Positions 32,324 through 42,906 of a stretch of DNA of 64,000 bases are shown in pieces; position 1 is the first letter of the stretch, and each line of letters opens with the position of its first letter. The stretch spans positions 26,452,336-26,516,335 of the forward strand of contig NW_022881614.1 of assembly GCF_003369915.1 (NCBI RefSeq), written 5' to 3'. The stretch is from Drosophila miranda (lineage: Eukaryota > Arthropoda > Insecta > Diptera > Drosophilidae). The position numbers were made by a program, and so were the translations under genes. The notes under the pieces were generated by a model, which worked only from the letters and a program-made list of their open reading frames with translations, made no database searches and had not been told where the DNA came from.

Positions 32324-33643
32324 CTACGACACCAGCAGACGGTGCATCGCTTCTGTACAGAATGTGGCCGCTGGCGTGACCTCCGCCACCGCTTGACCCG
32401 AATCCGTCGGTAACGTCGGCGCCGTCTGTTGCTGCAGCGGTGCGGTTTGACAATCGGCGGGTGTGTTCAGCTCGTAGGCCATGCCACCCCAGTGAAGCTT
32501 GAAGGTGCGAGTCCGCCAACGTATCGCCGGGTCCCAGAGCGCGTGCAGGAACAGATAGGGCCCCGTCAGCTCCCTGAACTGCCAGCCAATGACAAACTCG
32601 AATTTGTGGAACGGCATTGAGCCGTGATGGACTATGGAGAGCAGCAGCCAGTCGGACAGCAACCAGCAGAGTATGTGCACCATGTAGAACACCAGAGGTT
32701 CCCAGTTGAACAGAACCGAGGCTGACCAGGCCGCGAAGGCCCCCAGAATCATGCACTCGGAGAGCGGCTCCAGAAGGATGGTCGTGGGCACCATGGCCAC
32801 GCGCAGCTTAGCCCATCGTATGAGCCGCGCCTGAAAGCTGCCGATGTCGCACAGTCCGCTGTTCTGCAGAGCGGGCTGATTGGAGATTCTCATTTTCCAT
32901 CCCAGCTTCGTTACGCCTTTGGCGATAAAGAAGTCCTCGGCAAGGTAGCAGCCAAAGGTCCTTAGGCCGCCCAGCTGATCGATGACTGCTTTCCGCAGAA
33001 GACACGACATTCCCGTGTGGCAGTTTATGCCAAGAACATCGGCCGATAGGTAGATTCTGCTCTGGACGGTGCCGAAGAAGACCTTCTCGAAAATGGTGGC
33101 AAATCCCTCCCGGTCGCAGGTGAACGGCATCTGATGGACCAGGGCGTGCTTCTCGGATATGTTTTGGACCATGTCCAGCAGCGTGTCGTTCTTCATTTTG
33201 ATGCCACTGTCGGAGATCATAACGAAATCGAATTTTGCCGCCATGTAGCCGTGATGGATGTTGTTGATTTTCGGATTAACGCCCACATCAGACCAGCCCA
33301 CAGAGAGCCGGGCGTCTATCCGGGGATACTTTTCCAGCAGGCCCTCGACCAGCTTTATGGCCGGATCGTCCTTGTCCTCCACACAGAAAAGCAGCTCGTA
33401 CACAGGATAGTCCATCGTGAAGAAGGTCTCTAGGTTGTGCTGCAAGTTCGGATCCACGCCCATCAGCGGTTTAAGGATGGAGACACCCGGCAGTGGCGAC
33501 GACTCTGGCGGCAGCTTGCACGACTTCTTGTGCAGCTTGTACTTCCCGTAGCAAATGGCTATCAGATGGACCATCCAGGTGCCAAACCAGAAAATCATGA
33601 AAAACGCTGCGAAGCCGTACAGTGGCACAGGTAGGTGTGACAT
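32324..33643 (-). CDS. GlcT: Ceramide glucosyltransferase, copy 3 (diverged)
   Basis: 439-residue single-exon GT21 enzyme with all four signature motifs. Compared with copy 1 it has ten amino-acid changes and two silent changes. They include F114S and G117W, P131H and M162I, all in the conserved N-terminal half, then A229T and V267I. L355Q lies in the C-terminal membrane-associated region; P to Q, P to T and K433M lie in the tail. G117W and P131H fall in well-conserved parts of the catalytic domain and could impair it. The excess of replacement changes suggests relaxed constraint while the frame is still open. A Motif 1 box is retained at 33877-33886. Confidence 0.93.
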   Translation of the reverse strand: MSHLPVPLYGFAAFFMIFWFGTWMVHLIAICYGKYKLHKKSCKLPPESSPLPGVSILKPLMGVDPNLQHNLETFFTMDYPVYELLFCVEDKDDPAIKLVEGLLEKYPRIDARLSVGWSDVGVNPKINNIHHGYMAAKFDFVMISDSGIKMKNDTLLDMVQNISEKHALVHQMPFTCDREGFATIFEKVFFGTVQSRIYLSADVLGINCHTGMSCLLRKAVIDQLGGLRTFGCYLAEDFFIAKGVTKLGWKMRISNQPALQNSGLCDIGSFQARLIRWAKLRVAMVPTTILLEPLSECMILGAFAAWSASVLFNWEPLVFYMVHILCWLLSDWLLLSIVHHGSMPFHKFEFVIGWQFRELTGPYLFLHALWDPAIRWRTRTFKLHWGGMAYELNTPADCQTAPLQQQTAPTLPTDSGQAVAEVTPAATFCTEAMHRLLVS

Positions 33644-33876
33644 CGCCCTGTCTCTGTGGGCGTGAGTGTGATGAGGTGTGACTGGAGCTCCCTGTCTCGT
33701 TGTTCGTCTCGCGGTGTGGTGTGTCGCTGGCTGGGTGGGCGTGGACTGCGCGGCGCGGCTGCTCTGCTACAGATTTACTTGGTATGCATTGGTTGCGGTT
33801 TGTCAAGCGTCGCTTTTGCTAAAGGTTTTCCCGTTTTTCAGTTTTATCGCGCTCGACGGTTTGCGTACTTCTTGCT

Positions 33877-33886
33877 CAGTGTGACC
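33877..33886 (-). promoter_or_regulatory. Motif 1 box of GlcT copy 3
   Basis: cagtgtgacc in the same position as in the other two cassettes. Confidence 0.65.
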
Positions 33887-33914
33887 GCGGATTTAGCGAT
33901 AAAACATACCGTCC

Positions 33915-34148
33915 GACCCTCAAAAATATACCAAAGATACCGCCTCGTTTTAAAAACATACCGTAAATATACTGTCGAATTCAAGTTCTACAATACATAT
34001 TCGTCGTTTTTGATATTCCGTTGAATATTACTAGCTAGATCAAACATTTAGCCATGCCCACATAATTTTATCCAATTAATTAACATATTTTCTACTTTTT
34101 TTGGATAGCCTAAATACTTGCTTTTATTGGATTTTGCCTAAAAAGCGG
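33915..34148 (+). repeat. Left inverted arm, cassette 3
   Basis: Begins gaccctc; equivalent of 13761-13995. Pairs with 37560-37802 across 3.4 kb. Confidence 0.7.
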
Positions 34149-34685
34149 CTTTAGCGAAAAAGGTCAAACAAAAAAAAAAACCTAAAAGAGCTGTCGTTCC
34201 TTGATAGACAAATTCTGAAATTCATGAAAATTCATTAATTTAATGAATGAGCCACTCCGCAGCTGGCTCTAGTAACAATATCGAGTAATTAATTAGTGAT
34301 TGACTAACTGAAACTTCCCACAAAATGAGTGAACACTCCTGCGGTAGTAATTCTCCCGCGAAAATAAGTGCATGATGCCAAAGTGAGAACGTCTCGTACA
34401 ACTTTTTTCGATATAAGCCTAGCACTCAGATCCGAAAAAATGCAGATCCAAAATCAACCTTGATATTTGTATGAAAAAGAATTAGAAATTTCTTCTAGCA
34501 AAATGTTTCTGCTTCGGCTGTTCGCCGAGCAGTGATCTAAAACGTGATCAAGCAGCCTATGGCATTGTTGAGCTACTGAGCTTAGATAGATCGCGAAATA
34601 TTTTTTGTAAATGTGTAAATAGTGCAAACGATGATTTGTTTCATATTTTTATTTTTATCTAGAATTTTTCAAAAGTTGCTGTGAT

Positions 34686-37238
34686 CTAGTTGTCATAGAA
34701 TAGTTGGTTCTGGCGCTTTGGATACTGGGGTATTTGATATTCATTTCTCTGATAACGACTTAACGCGCATTCCAAATATGCAAGGACCGTTGTTTTCTTA
34801 TTATTAAAGCGGTGGCAGTCTATGTCAAGAACTGCTTGGCGATGCCATTGTTTTAGGTCCATGCGTCTGTAAGTGAAGGCTTTCCGGTAGATATGGTACT
34901 GAATCCAAGTCCAGGACGCCATCCTACGTGGCATGCCGTATTTTTGCATAAATATGGTCGACTTGCACACGCTGGCAAGCTTGGCCTCGTCAGGATAGTA
35001 GTTTACGATTGGCGACGACGCCAAGTGTAAACGGGGCATTCTGCTTAGCTGCCCGGCAGCGAGACGCGTGTCCCTCCACACATCCCCGTAGGTGACAGCC
35101 CAAGGGTTTGCGATCCGCCTGCCGTGGATGTTTACTATTCCGCGCGCTAGTGGTATGGTGAGCTCCTTGTGCCGGTCACTCGTTCCCGATGTCCTTGTAC
35201 GAGGGGAAAGATGCTTTTTAGCTTGTCGTTGCATAGCGCTGGTCTTTCGCTGGTTACGGTCGCCACTACTGTCCACTGTCGTTGGATTTTCGCTAACTAG
35301 GTGAAAGAGTCTCATGGGCATTTCGGACCAAGAGCCAAATTCCCGAGTCTGTCCACGGTCCGTGCTATCCTCGGGTCTATTTGGTCCCTGAAACTCAAGG
35401 TGAGGTTCCTTGGGCGATTTGTGGGAGTCTAGATGACGGTGCGAACTGTGAGCCGGCGGTTCTTGTATCGCATGATGGTGGATCACCTGGGATCCCAATT
35501 CCCGTGACTGTCCATACTCTGTGTTATCCTCGGGTCTATTTTGCCCCTGAAGCTCAAGGTGAGGTTTCTTGAGCGATTCGTGGGAGTCTGGATGACGTTG
35601 CGAACTGTGAGCCGGCGGTTCTTGTATCGCATGATGGTGGATCACCTGGGAGGCCAATTCCCGAGTCTGTCCACGGTCCGTGCTATCCTCGGGTCTATTT
35701 GGTCCCTGAAACTCAAGGTGAGGTTCCTTGGGCGATTTGTGGGAGTCTAGATGACGGTGCGAACTGTGAGCCGGCGATTCTTGTATCGCATGATGGTGGA
35801 TCACCTGGGAGGCCAATTCCCGTGACTGCCCATGGTCCGTGTTATCCTCGGGTCTATTTTGCCCCTGAAACTCAAGTTGGGAATCCTTGAGCGATTCCTG
35901 GGAGTCTGGATGACGGTGCGAACTTTGAGCCGGCGCCTCTTGTATCGGATGATGGTGGATCACCTGGGAGGCCAATTCCCGTGACTGCCCATGGTCCGTG
36001 CTATCCTTGGGTCTATTTGGCCCCTGAAACTCGAGGTGGGGATCCTTGAGCGATTCGTGGGAGTCTGGATGACGTTGCGAACTTTGAGCCGGCGCCTCTT
36101 GTATCGCATGATGGTGGATCACCTGGGAGCCCAATTCCCGTGACTGTCCATACTCTGTGTTATCCTCGGGTCTATTTTGCCCCTGAAACTCAAGGTGAGG
36201 TTCCTTGAGCGATTTGTGGGAGTCTTGATGATGGTGCGAACGGGGGGCCGGCGCCTCTTGTAGCCCATGGTGGTGGATCAGCTGGGATCCCAATTCCCGT
36301 GACTGCCCATGGTCCGTGCTATCCTTGGGTCTATTTGGCCCCTGAAACTCGAGGTGGAGATCCTTGAGCGATTCTTGGGAGTCTGGATGACGGTGCGAAC
36401 TTTGAGCCGGCGCCTCTTGTATCGCATGATGGTGGATCACCTGGGAGCCCAATTCCCGTGACTTCCCATGGTCCGTGTTATCCTCGGGTCTATTTGGCCC
36501 CTGAAACTCAAGGTGAGGTTCCTTGAGCGATTTGTGGGAGTCTTGATGATGGTGCGAACGGGAGGCCGGCGCCGCCTGTAGCCCATGGTGGTGGATCAGC
36601 TGGGATCCCAATTCCCGTGACTGTCCATACTCTGTGTTATCCTCGGGTCTATTTTGCCCCTGAAGCTCAAGGTGAGGTTCCTTGAGCGATTTGTGGGAGT
36701 CTTGATGATGGTGCGAACGGGGGGCCGGCGCCTCTTGTAGCCCATGGTGGTGGATCAGCTGGGATCCCAATTCCCGTGACTGCCCATGGTCCGTGCTATC
36801 CTTGGGTCTATTTGGCCCCTGAAACTCGAGGTGGAGATCCTTGAGCGATTCTTGGGAGTCTGGATGACGGTGCGAACTTTGAGCCGGCGCCTCTTGTATC
36901 GCATGATGGTGGATCACCTGGTCCGTGCTAACCTCGGGTCTATTTGGTCCCTGAAACTCAAGGTGGGGATCCTTGAGCGATTCGTGGGAGTCAGGATGAC
37001 GGTGCGAACTTTGAGCCGGCGCCTCTTGTATCGCATGGTGGTGGATCACCTGGGAGCCCAATTCGTGCGAACGGTAGGCCGGCGCTGCTTGAAGCGCATG
37101 TTGGTGAATCTCCTGGGATTGTTCCAGTTGGGCAGTGTTAGGTTGCATGGAGAAATGATATAAGCAACCCCCGGTACTTACCAAAAACAGGAGACAGAAT
37201 ATGCACAAATGGACAGACGAAAATCGTATCGGCCTCAT
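34686..37238 (-). CDS. Secreted histidine-rich repeat protein, copy 3 (850 residues, 11 repeats)
   Basis: Open frame homologous to 23810-27661: the same signal-peptide-like N-terminus, 11 repeats of 53 residues (one lacking 9 residues, so EVSTD joins QVIHHH directly), and the same 211-residue C-terminal domain. The C-terminal domain differs from copy 2 by only conservative changes (SER to SDR in GTSERHK, DVDCH to DIDCH), whereas repeat number and order differ strongly. The same putative 69-bp intron is present (37113-37181). Family unknown; secretion inferred. Confidence 0.8.
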   Translation of the reverse strand: MRPIRFSSVHLCIFCLLFLVSTGGCLYHFSMQPNTAQLEQSQEIHQHALQAAPAYRSHELGSQVIHHHAIQEAPAQSSHRHPDSHESLKDPHLEFQGPNRPEVSTDQVIHHHAIQEAPAQSSHRHPDSQESLKDLHLEFQGPNRPKDSTDHGQSRELGSQLIHHHGLQEAPAPRSHHHQDSHKSLKEPHLELQGQNRPEDNTEYGQSRELGSQLIHHHGLQAAPASRSHHHQDSHKSLKEPHLEFQGPNRPEDNTDHGKSRELGSQVIHHHAIQEAPAQSSHRHPDSQESLKDLHLEFQGPNRPKDSTDHGQSRELGSQLIHHHGLQEAPAPRSHHHQDSHKSLKEPHLEFQGQNRPEDNTEYGQSRELGSQVIHHHAIQEAPAQSSQRHPDSHESLKDPHLEFQGPNRPKDSTDHGQSRELASQVIHHHPIQEAPAQSSHRHPDSQESLKDSQLEFQGQNRPEDNTDHGQSRELASQVIHHHAIQESPAHSSHRHLDSHKSPKEPHLEFQGPNRPEDSTDRGQTRELASQVIHHHAIQEPPAHSSQRHPDSHESLKKPHLELQGQNRPEDNTEYGQSRELGSQVIHHHAIQEPPAHSSHRHLDSHKSPKEPHLEFQGPNRPEDSTDRGQTREFGSWSEMPMRLFHLVSENPTTVDSSGDRNQRKTSAMQRQAKKHLSPRTRTSGTSDRHKELTIPLARGIVNIHGRRIANPWAVTYGDVWRDTRLAAGQLSRMPRLHLASSPIVNYYPDEAKLASVCKSTIFMQKYGMPRRMASWTWIQYHIYRKAFTYRRMDLKQWHRQAVLDIDCHRFNNKKTTVLAYLECALSRYQRNEYQIPQYPKRQNQLFYDN
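35322..37043 (-). repeat. Coding minisatellite, 11 units (one shortened by 27 bp)
   Basis: 1,722 bp, equal to 11 x 159 minus 27. The 27-bp loss is in frame. Unit order differs from cassette 2, showing independent turnover after the amplification. Confidence 0.9.
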
Positions 37239-37559
37239 TTTACGAGATAATTAACCGTAAGTTTTAAATACTACGAATTTTGTATTTAACTTTTGATTTT
37301 AATAGCAATAAAATACACTATTTCGAGTCTGTACTCAATACTACTGGATAGTATGAAGTAAATGGAAGAACATTCTAAGCAAAGATAAAAAGTTATAAAT
37401 TATTATTTCGCTATGAGCATTGCTAAGGACATTTTCAACTAAGAATTTTCCTACGGGGAGCGAGTGCCACCATTTTGCCACGGACAAACGTCCGTTCACA
37501 GTTTTAGACTCTCTGAACCACTGCAGCCAACGACAACACACTAAAAAACGGCTGTTTCC

Positions 37560-37802
37560 GATAAAAACTTTTTTTTAAACAAAATCCAATAAAAGCAAGC
37601 ATTGAAAAGAAGCCAGTAAAGTAGAAAATTGATTCATTAATCGGATCATATTATGTGGGCAGAGCTGAGGGTTCTATCTAGCTAGTAATATTCGACGGAA
37701 TATCAAAAACGAGGAAAATGTATAATAGAACTTGAATTCGTCAGTATATTTACGGTTTATTTTGAAAATGAGACGGTATATTTTGGTATATTTCTGAGGG
37801 TC
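37560..37802 (-). repeat. Right inverted arm, cassette 3
   Basis: Equivalent of 17012-17254, upstream of ARMT1 copy 3; contains Motif 6-like boxes. Confidence 0.7.
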
Positions 37803-37926
37803 GATAAACTACATCTTCTCAGCTGATTTTCTCAGCTAAAAAACATTTGGAATTTCACCAAAAAATCAACTGAAATGCTGTACTGGTTGCACAAAAATTC
37901 TCTGTAAAGTAACTTGTAGTGTCATT

Positions 37927-39579
37927 ATGGAGTCTGCGTCGCTTGTACGGTATGGTAGCCGAAGACAAAGTCCCATTCGGAACGAACAGATGATGGCAGT
38001 AATATCGTCTCCAGAATCTTCAAAACAGAATTCGATGCCAAATATAAGATATACGACATGCGAACGCCGCTGAATGACTTCATGTGTGGGCAGTATAAGC
38101 GCAGCGGTGCATACAATACTCTAAGGAATCCGCTTCCCGTGGTTTTGACGAATGTGATAGACACGTTGACAAAGGATAAGAGCGAATTGGTTGCGGAATT
38201 CGGGGAGGTTTGTAATAGGATAAGAGCGTTTACCCAAATTTAATCTCTAGCACCAATTGATTTTGAACAGGCCGCACGCGAGGAACTCAAAATCATCATT
38301 GGCCTGATCTCCAGGCTGAAGTACGAGCTTCAAACTGATAAGCCGTTTTAGGGATTCGACGGCCAAGGTAAAACAGTGGGTATAGTTGCTCCTGCGGTTG
38401 GAAATAAGTGACTACTTATTTCCTACAGAACCCGATCGCGCACTATGGAATAAGTTTCTCAATCTTCTGCCCGATGAAGAGCGCACCTTCTTCAGATCCT
38501 GTTGTCTCTATTCCGAGTGCTATATGCACAGAAAACTCTACTCCTTTGTGGAGAACAGCATCTTCCTAAAGCCGTACGACTACCATGTGAAGATCAAAGA
38601 GAATTCGCTGACGAGCTGCATAGATGATGTACTCTCCCTCACCAAGTACACGCGGCGCACAGACAACAGCCTGGAAATGTTTGGAGAGCTTCTGAGGATT
38701 AGCTTGTGGAGCAACTACAACGACACGGCCAGAGATCCAGAGGCGCCGCCACTTCCGGCATTCAATATAAACGTGCTGGAAGATGTCAGCGCCGCAGATG
38801 AATTCATTCTCGCCAACCAAGTCGCGGAGATATGGCAATGCTTGGACAACCGAAAGCGGAAAGCAAAAGAAGCCATGTCAAGTCGATTTTGTTCTGGATA
38901 ACGCCGGCTATGAGTTATTCACCGACTTCATCCTGGCCGAGTTTATGATTGAGAAGGGACTGGCCACCAAGGTGCTCTTCCATGTGAAGGCACATCCCTG
39001 GTTCGTGACTGATGTGACGGCGCGAGATTTCAAATGGACGCTGGAATACTTGAGTCAGCATTCAGATTACATCATAACCCTAATTGGCAAAAAGTTTTTG
39101 CAGTTCCTGGCTGAGGGAAAGTTTCAATTAGCTCCAATCTCACATTTGTGGACTTATCCATATCCATATTACAGGTGAATGCACTCGTGAGGATTTGCAG
39201 ACCCTCACTAACGTAACTGATTTATTTCGTTTTCAGAATGCGCGACACGGATCCTGATCTGTACAGCTCCCTGCAGCAGTCCAAGCTAATCGTTTTCAAA
39301 GGCGACCTTAACTATCAAAAGCTCCTGCAAGATGTTTGCTGGGACTCAACCCAGGATTTAAACACATGCCTGCGTGGCTTCCTGCCTAGCAATATATGCG
39401 CTGTTCGCAGGGTCAAGGCAGAGGTCATCTGCGGGCTTACCGAGGGCGTTAGTGAGACTCTGAGCAAAAAGGATCCCCACTGGATGATCTCCGGCAATTA
39501 TGGCGTCATCCAGTTCGTAGATGGATCGCGAGAATTTGGCTATTTGAGCGGAAAATATACCAAAGGCTTTACAGTTTAA
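37927..39579 (+). pseudogene. ARMT1/DUF89 phosphatase, copy 3 (broken)
   Basis: Same gene structure as copy 1, with three short introns including the complete 62-bp one. It shares the exon-2 TAG (38349-38351) and the frameshift near 38878. It lacks the extra TGA of copy 1 and the deletion of copy 2, so it is closest to the ancestral pseudogene. The segment from PDRALW to the frameshift and the segment from VDFVLDNAG to the terminal YTKGFTV are both open. The intron before PDRALW differs from copies 1 and 2 in a short stretch (cggttggaaataagtg). Confidence 0.85.
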
Positions 39580-39831
39580 ATTATTTAAAAAAATTATTCA
39601 CAAATATACATATATCTCTTTGAATCCCATTGAACAAGTTCGTCTGATCTGCCACAAATGGCGATGGTCTGAGATCACCTACCAGTATTCAAGGACATAC
39701 ATAGGGTGTGGAAATGCAGCTTTTTTTTAATTTTCGCCTACTCAAATCGATCTGCATCACTTTCAAACAAATTCACTTTGGCGCGCAGCTCTATATAGAG
39801 TCGATAGTATCGATGTATGAATAAACCTTAT

Positions 39832-40783
39832 TATACCCGATACTCAAAATGAGTATTGGGGTATATTAGATTTGTGGTGAAAATGGATGTGTGTCGTCCA
39901 GAAGGAATCGTTTCCGACCCCATAAAGTATATATATTCTTGATCAGCATCAATAGCCGAGTCGATTGAGCCATGTCTGTCTGTCCGTCTGTCCGTCCCCT
40001 TCAGCGCCTAGTGCTCAAAGACTATAAGAGCTAGAGCAACGATGTTTTGTATCCAGACTTCTGTGATATGTCAGTGCTACAAAAATATTTCAAAACTTCG
40101 CCCCGCCCACTTCCGCCCCCACAAAGGACGAAAATCTGTGGCATCCACAATTTTAAAGATATGAGAAAACCAAAAACTAAGAATCGTAGAGAATGACCAT
40201 ATCTTTAAGACTGCAGAATCAGAATTGGATCGTATTATTATTATAGCCAGCATCAAGAAAACAATTTCATTTTTTCTCGCCCTGTCTCTCTCTAACACAC
40301 ACGTAGCATAGGCGGCTTTGCTTAGAGTAAAACATTAGCGCCTAGATCTCAGAGACTACAAAAGCTAGAGCAACCAAATTTGGTATCCAGACTCCTAATA
40401 TATCGTACCGAGACGAGTTTGTTTCAAAATTTCGCCACACCCCCTTCCGCCCCCGCAAAGAACGAAAATCTGTTGCATGCACAATATTGCAGATTCGAGA
40501 AAACTAAAAACGCAGAATCATAGATAACGACCATATCTATCTGATTGCTGAATCTGGATCAGATCAGATCATTTTTATAGCCAAAGGAAACAAATCAATT
40601 TGCAGTGGCTACGCAGCGCCCGACGTCACGCTCAGAATGATTTTCTGTCTCTCTCGCACGCACTCTTTGTCGTATCGTTTAATATTAGCGGCGTCTGCCG
40701 GAGGAGAGGCATACTGACTTAGTATCGGGTATAACTGTAGAGTTGCGGTGTCCGTAGCAACTCACAACGTTCCCCCTCGTTTA
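39832..40783 (+). mobile_element. DINE-1-like element downstream of the cassette array
   Basis: Has both termini (tatacccgatact ... cgttccccctcgttt) but lacks part of the middle (one ttccgccc block shared by other copies is fused), giving about 950 bp. It lies 92 bp past the end of cassette 3, in single-copy DNA. Confidence 0.9.
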
Positions 40784-40949
40784 CTATATCTAATCAGCCA
40801 GACAATGTTTAAATTCTAATTGATTTTTCGAGAACGATATCTTTCACCTGAACTGGACTTGGATGAATAGGAAGAATTTATAAACTCAACTCAAGTTGTT
40901 CACCTGTTCAAATAGAGGGGGGTTGAGTGGGCTAAGCTCGGTTTTTCCA

Positions 40950-40991
40950 TCAGTATATTTACGGTATATTTCGGTATATTGCAGAGGGTCG
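40950..40991 (+). promoter_or_regulatory. Motif 6-like promoter cluster of the fourth ARMT1 gene
   Basis: cagtatattt, acggtatatt and tcggtatatt occur in a row and end in agagggtcg, the same arrangement as in the right inverted arms of the cassettes. The cluster lies about 80-120 bp before the ATG at 41070. It matches Drosophila Motif 6 (KTYRGTATWTTT). The rest of 40784-41069 holds nothing recognisable. Confidence 0.55.
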
Positions 40992-41069
40992 ACACCACAC
41001 AAACAAACTCCAGCGCCATCGTTTTCAACCAAAAACAAACGACCCTTTAAACTTCCAACGTCTTTCAAA

Positions 41070-42695
41070 ATGAGTTCGCCTCCAGATGCCGATTTTGATG
41101 TCAAGAATGGAATTATTGTTGCAGAGACGCCTCCGCACACAGAGCTGGCGGCCCTTTATAAGCAGTAAGTGCCCGCTAAATATAGCACATAGTATAGATA
41201 TGGTCCATATGTAACATGCACACGCCTTACTATATACGCAGCCTAATCTGTCCATATATCTATGGACACGTTACGTTACGTTACCTATTACACGTTACGC
41301 GTGCGACTGCCATCGACTTTGGCCACAATTGCCGCTTCGCTGGTCAAGGACAAAGACGAACTCTTGGCCACATATGGTGAAGTGAGTAGTTGTTGCATCC
41401 CCACGGTCGATGCCAATGCCAATGCGTAACCTTGATTCCCTCCATTGCCTCCACAGGACGCAGGCGCAGATATTGAACGAAATGCAGCGGCTGTCACGCA
41501 GCTGCTCGAGGACATTCTCAATAATGGACCCCTGTTGGCCTTTGAAGGCAAGGGTGTGTGGTTATTTTCCAGAACCCGTACCACAACTAAAGTATTTCCT
41601 ATTTAGATCCCGATACGCAGATGTGGAACGCGTTCCTAGAGAAGAGAGGAGGAGGTTCCAAGGAGAAGCGGAGCTACTTTACTGCCTGCTGGCTCTATTC
41701 CGAGTGCTACATGTACCGCAAAATCTCTGCCATTTTCCAGGCCACACCGCGTCTGTCCGCCTTTGACTACTTCAGGGAGCAGAAGCAAACCGCGGCTAAG
41801 CTCAGTGTCGATGCCATGCTGGCTGTGGCAAAGGCCCCTCGCCATAACGAAAGAGACTCGGGTACTTTCCGGCAGCTAATCAAATTAAATTTGTGGGGCA
41901 ACCGATGCGATCTGTCCATCACCTCGGGCAAGCAGGTGAAACCCACTGGCAATGCTTTCGACCAGGTCACAGATCTGGAACCCAAGCTGCTGATAGACGG
42001 CACTGCTGCCATTTGACAGGCAATCGACGGAGCCTCCGGGGACGGTATTGTGGATATAATCTTCGACAATGCCGGCTATGAAGTGTACACGGACCTCATC
42101 CTGGCCGAATACATCATTGACAAGGGACTGGCGGCGAAGGTACGATTCAATGCCAAGGCCATTCCTTGGTTCATATCGGACGTGATGGCTCATGACTATC
42201 ACTGGACACTCCAGTTCCTGGCCGACCATCCCGATCCAGTGCTCAGCGAGCTCGGCAAGAAGTGGCAGCGTTTCACGGCCGAAGGCAAGTTCGAGCTGTC
42301 GCCGCTGGAGCAATTCTGGACGAGTCCCTACGAGTTCTACCGCATGCGCGAGGAGAAGCAAGCCCTCTATGCGCGGTTGCAGGAGGCGGAGCTGATAATA
42401 TTCAAAGGTGACCTCAACTATCGCAAGCTTCTGGGCGATTTCTCTTGGCCCAGCACGGAATCGTTTGCGACCTACTTGAGGGGTTAGTCTACCCACACAT
42501 TAATCCACTACTAATCACTACTAATGCATTAATAACTCTTAAAGGCTTCCGCCCCACACTCTTTGCACTCTGCGCTCTGTCAAAGCGGACTTGATTTGCG
42601 GCCTGGGGCAAGGAGTCGCTGAACAACTCTTTGCTAAGGACAAGGAGTGGATGCTCACCGGCGAATACGGCGTTATACAGTTTGCGAGCAAGTAA
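41070..42695 (+). pseudogene. ARMT1/DUF89 phosphatase paralogue 4 (broken)
   Basis: Exons follow the same plan as the cassette copies: exon 1 ends at a GTAAGT (41165), exon 2 ends at GTGAGT (41382), exon 3 starts at 41457, exon 4 begins near 41607 with PDTQMW, and a late intron precedes the GFRPT exon. Family blocks: CWLYSECYMYRKISAIF, IIFDNAGYEVYTDLILAEY, AIPWFISDV and IFKGDLNYRKLL. Lesions: a GTTAC pentamer repeat near 41265-41285 that puts the start of exon 2 out of frame with YYTLRVRLP, an in-frame TGA at 42014-42016 (probably TGG originally), and a one-base loss near 42560 in the last exon. Each is in an otherwise well-conserved context, so decay is recent. Confidence 0.85.
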
Positions 42696-42906
42696 ACCAA
42701 ATATTAGGATACCGAAACTCATTAATAGTTGAATTGTTGCAATCTTAGATCATAGCTAAATTGTTAATGTACAGCTTTTTGCGTTGTTATCGCTTTCTCA
42801 TCAGAGATTTTCCCATAAGGTTTAATAATATACTGGAAACAGCAGCACAGTTTGGAATCATAGCTTTGCCTGGCAGGAAGCCATCAAATTTTCAGTTGTA
42901 GACAAA

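Larger units (their letters stand above)
29990..39739. repeat. Tandem cassette 3 (9,750 bp)
   Basis: Third direct copy. Its right end (cgcct followed by actcaaatcgatctgc) is the original single-copy flank. It is more diverged than cassettes 1 and 2 are from each other: 12 differences in the GlcT frame versus 2. Its repeat-protein gene has 11 units. Confidence 0.95.
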
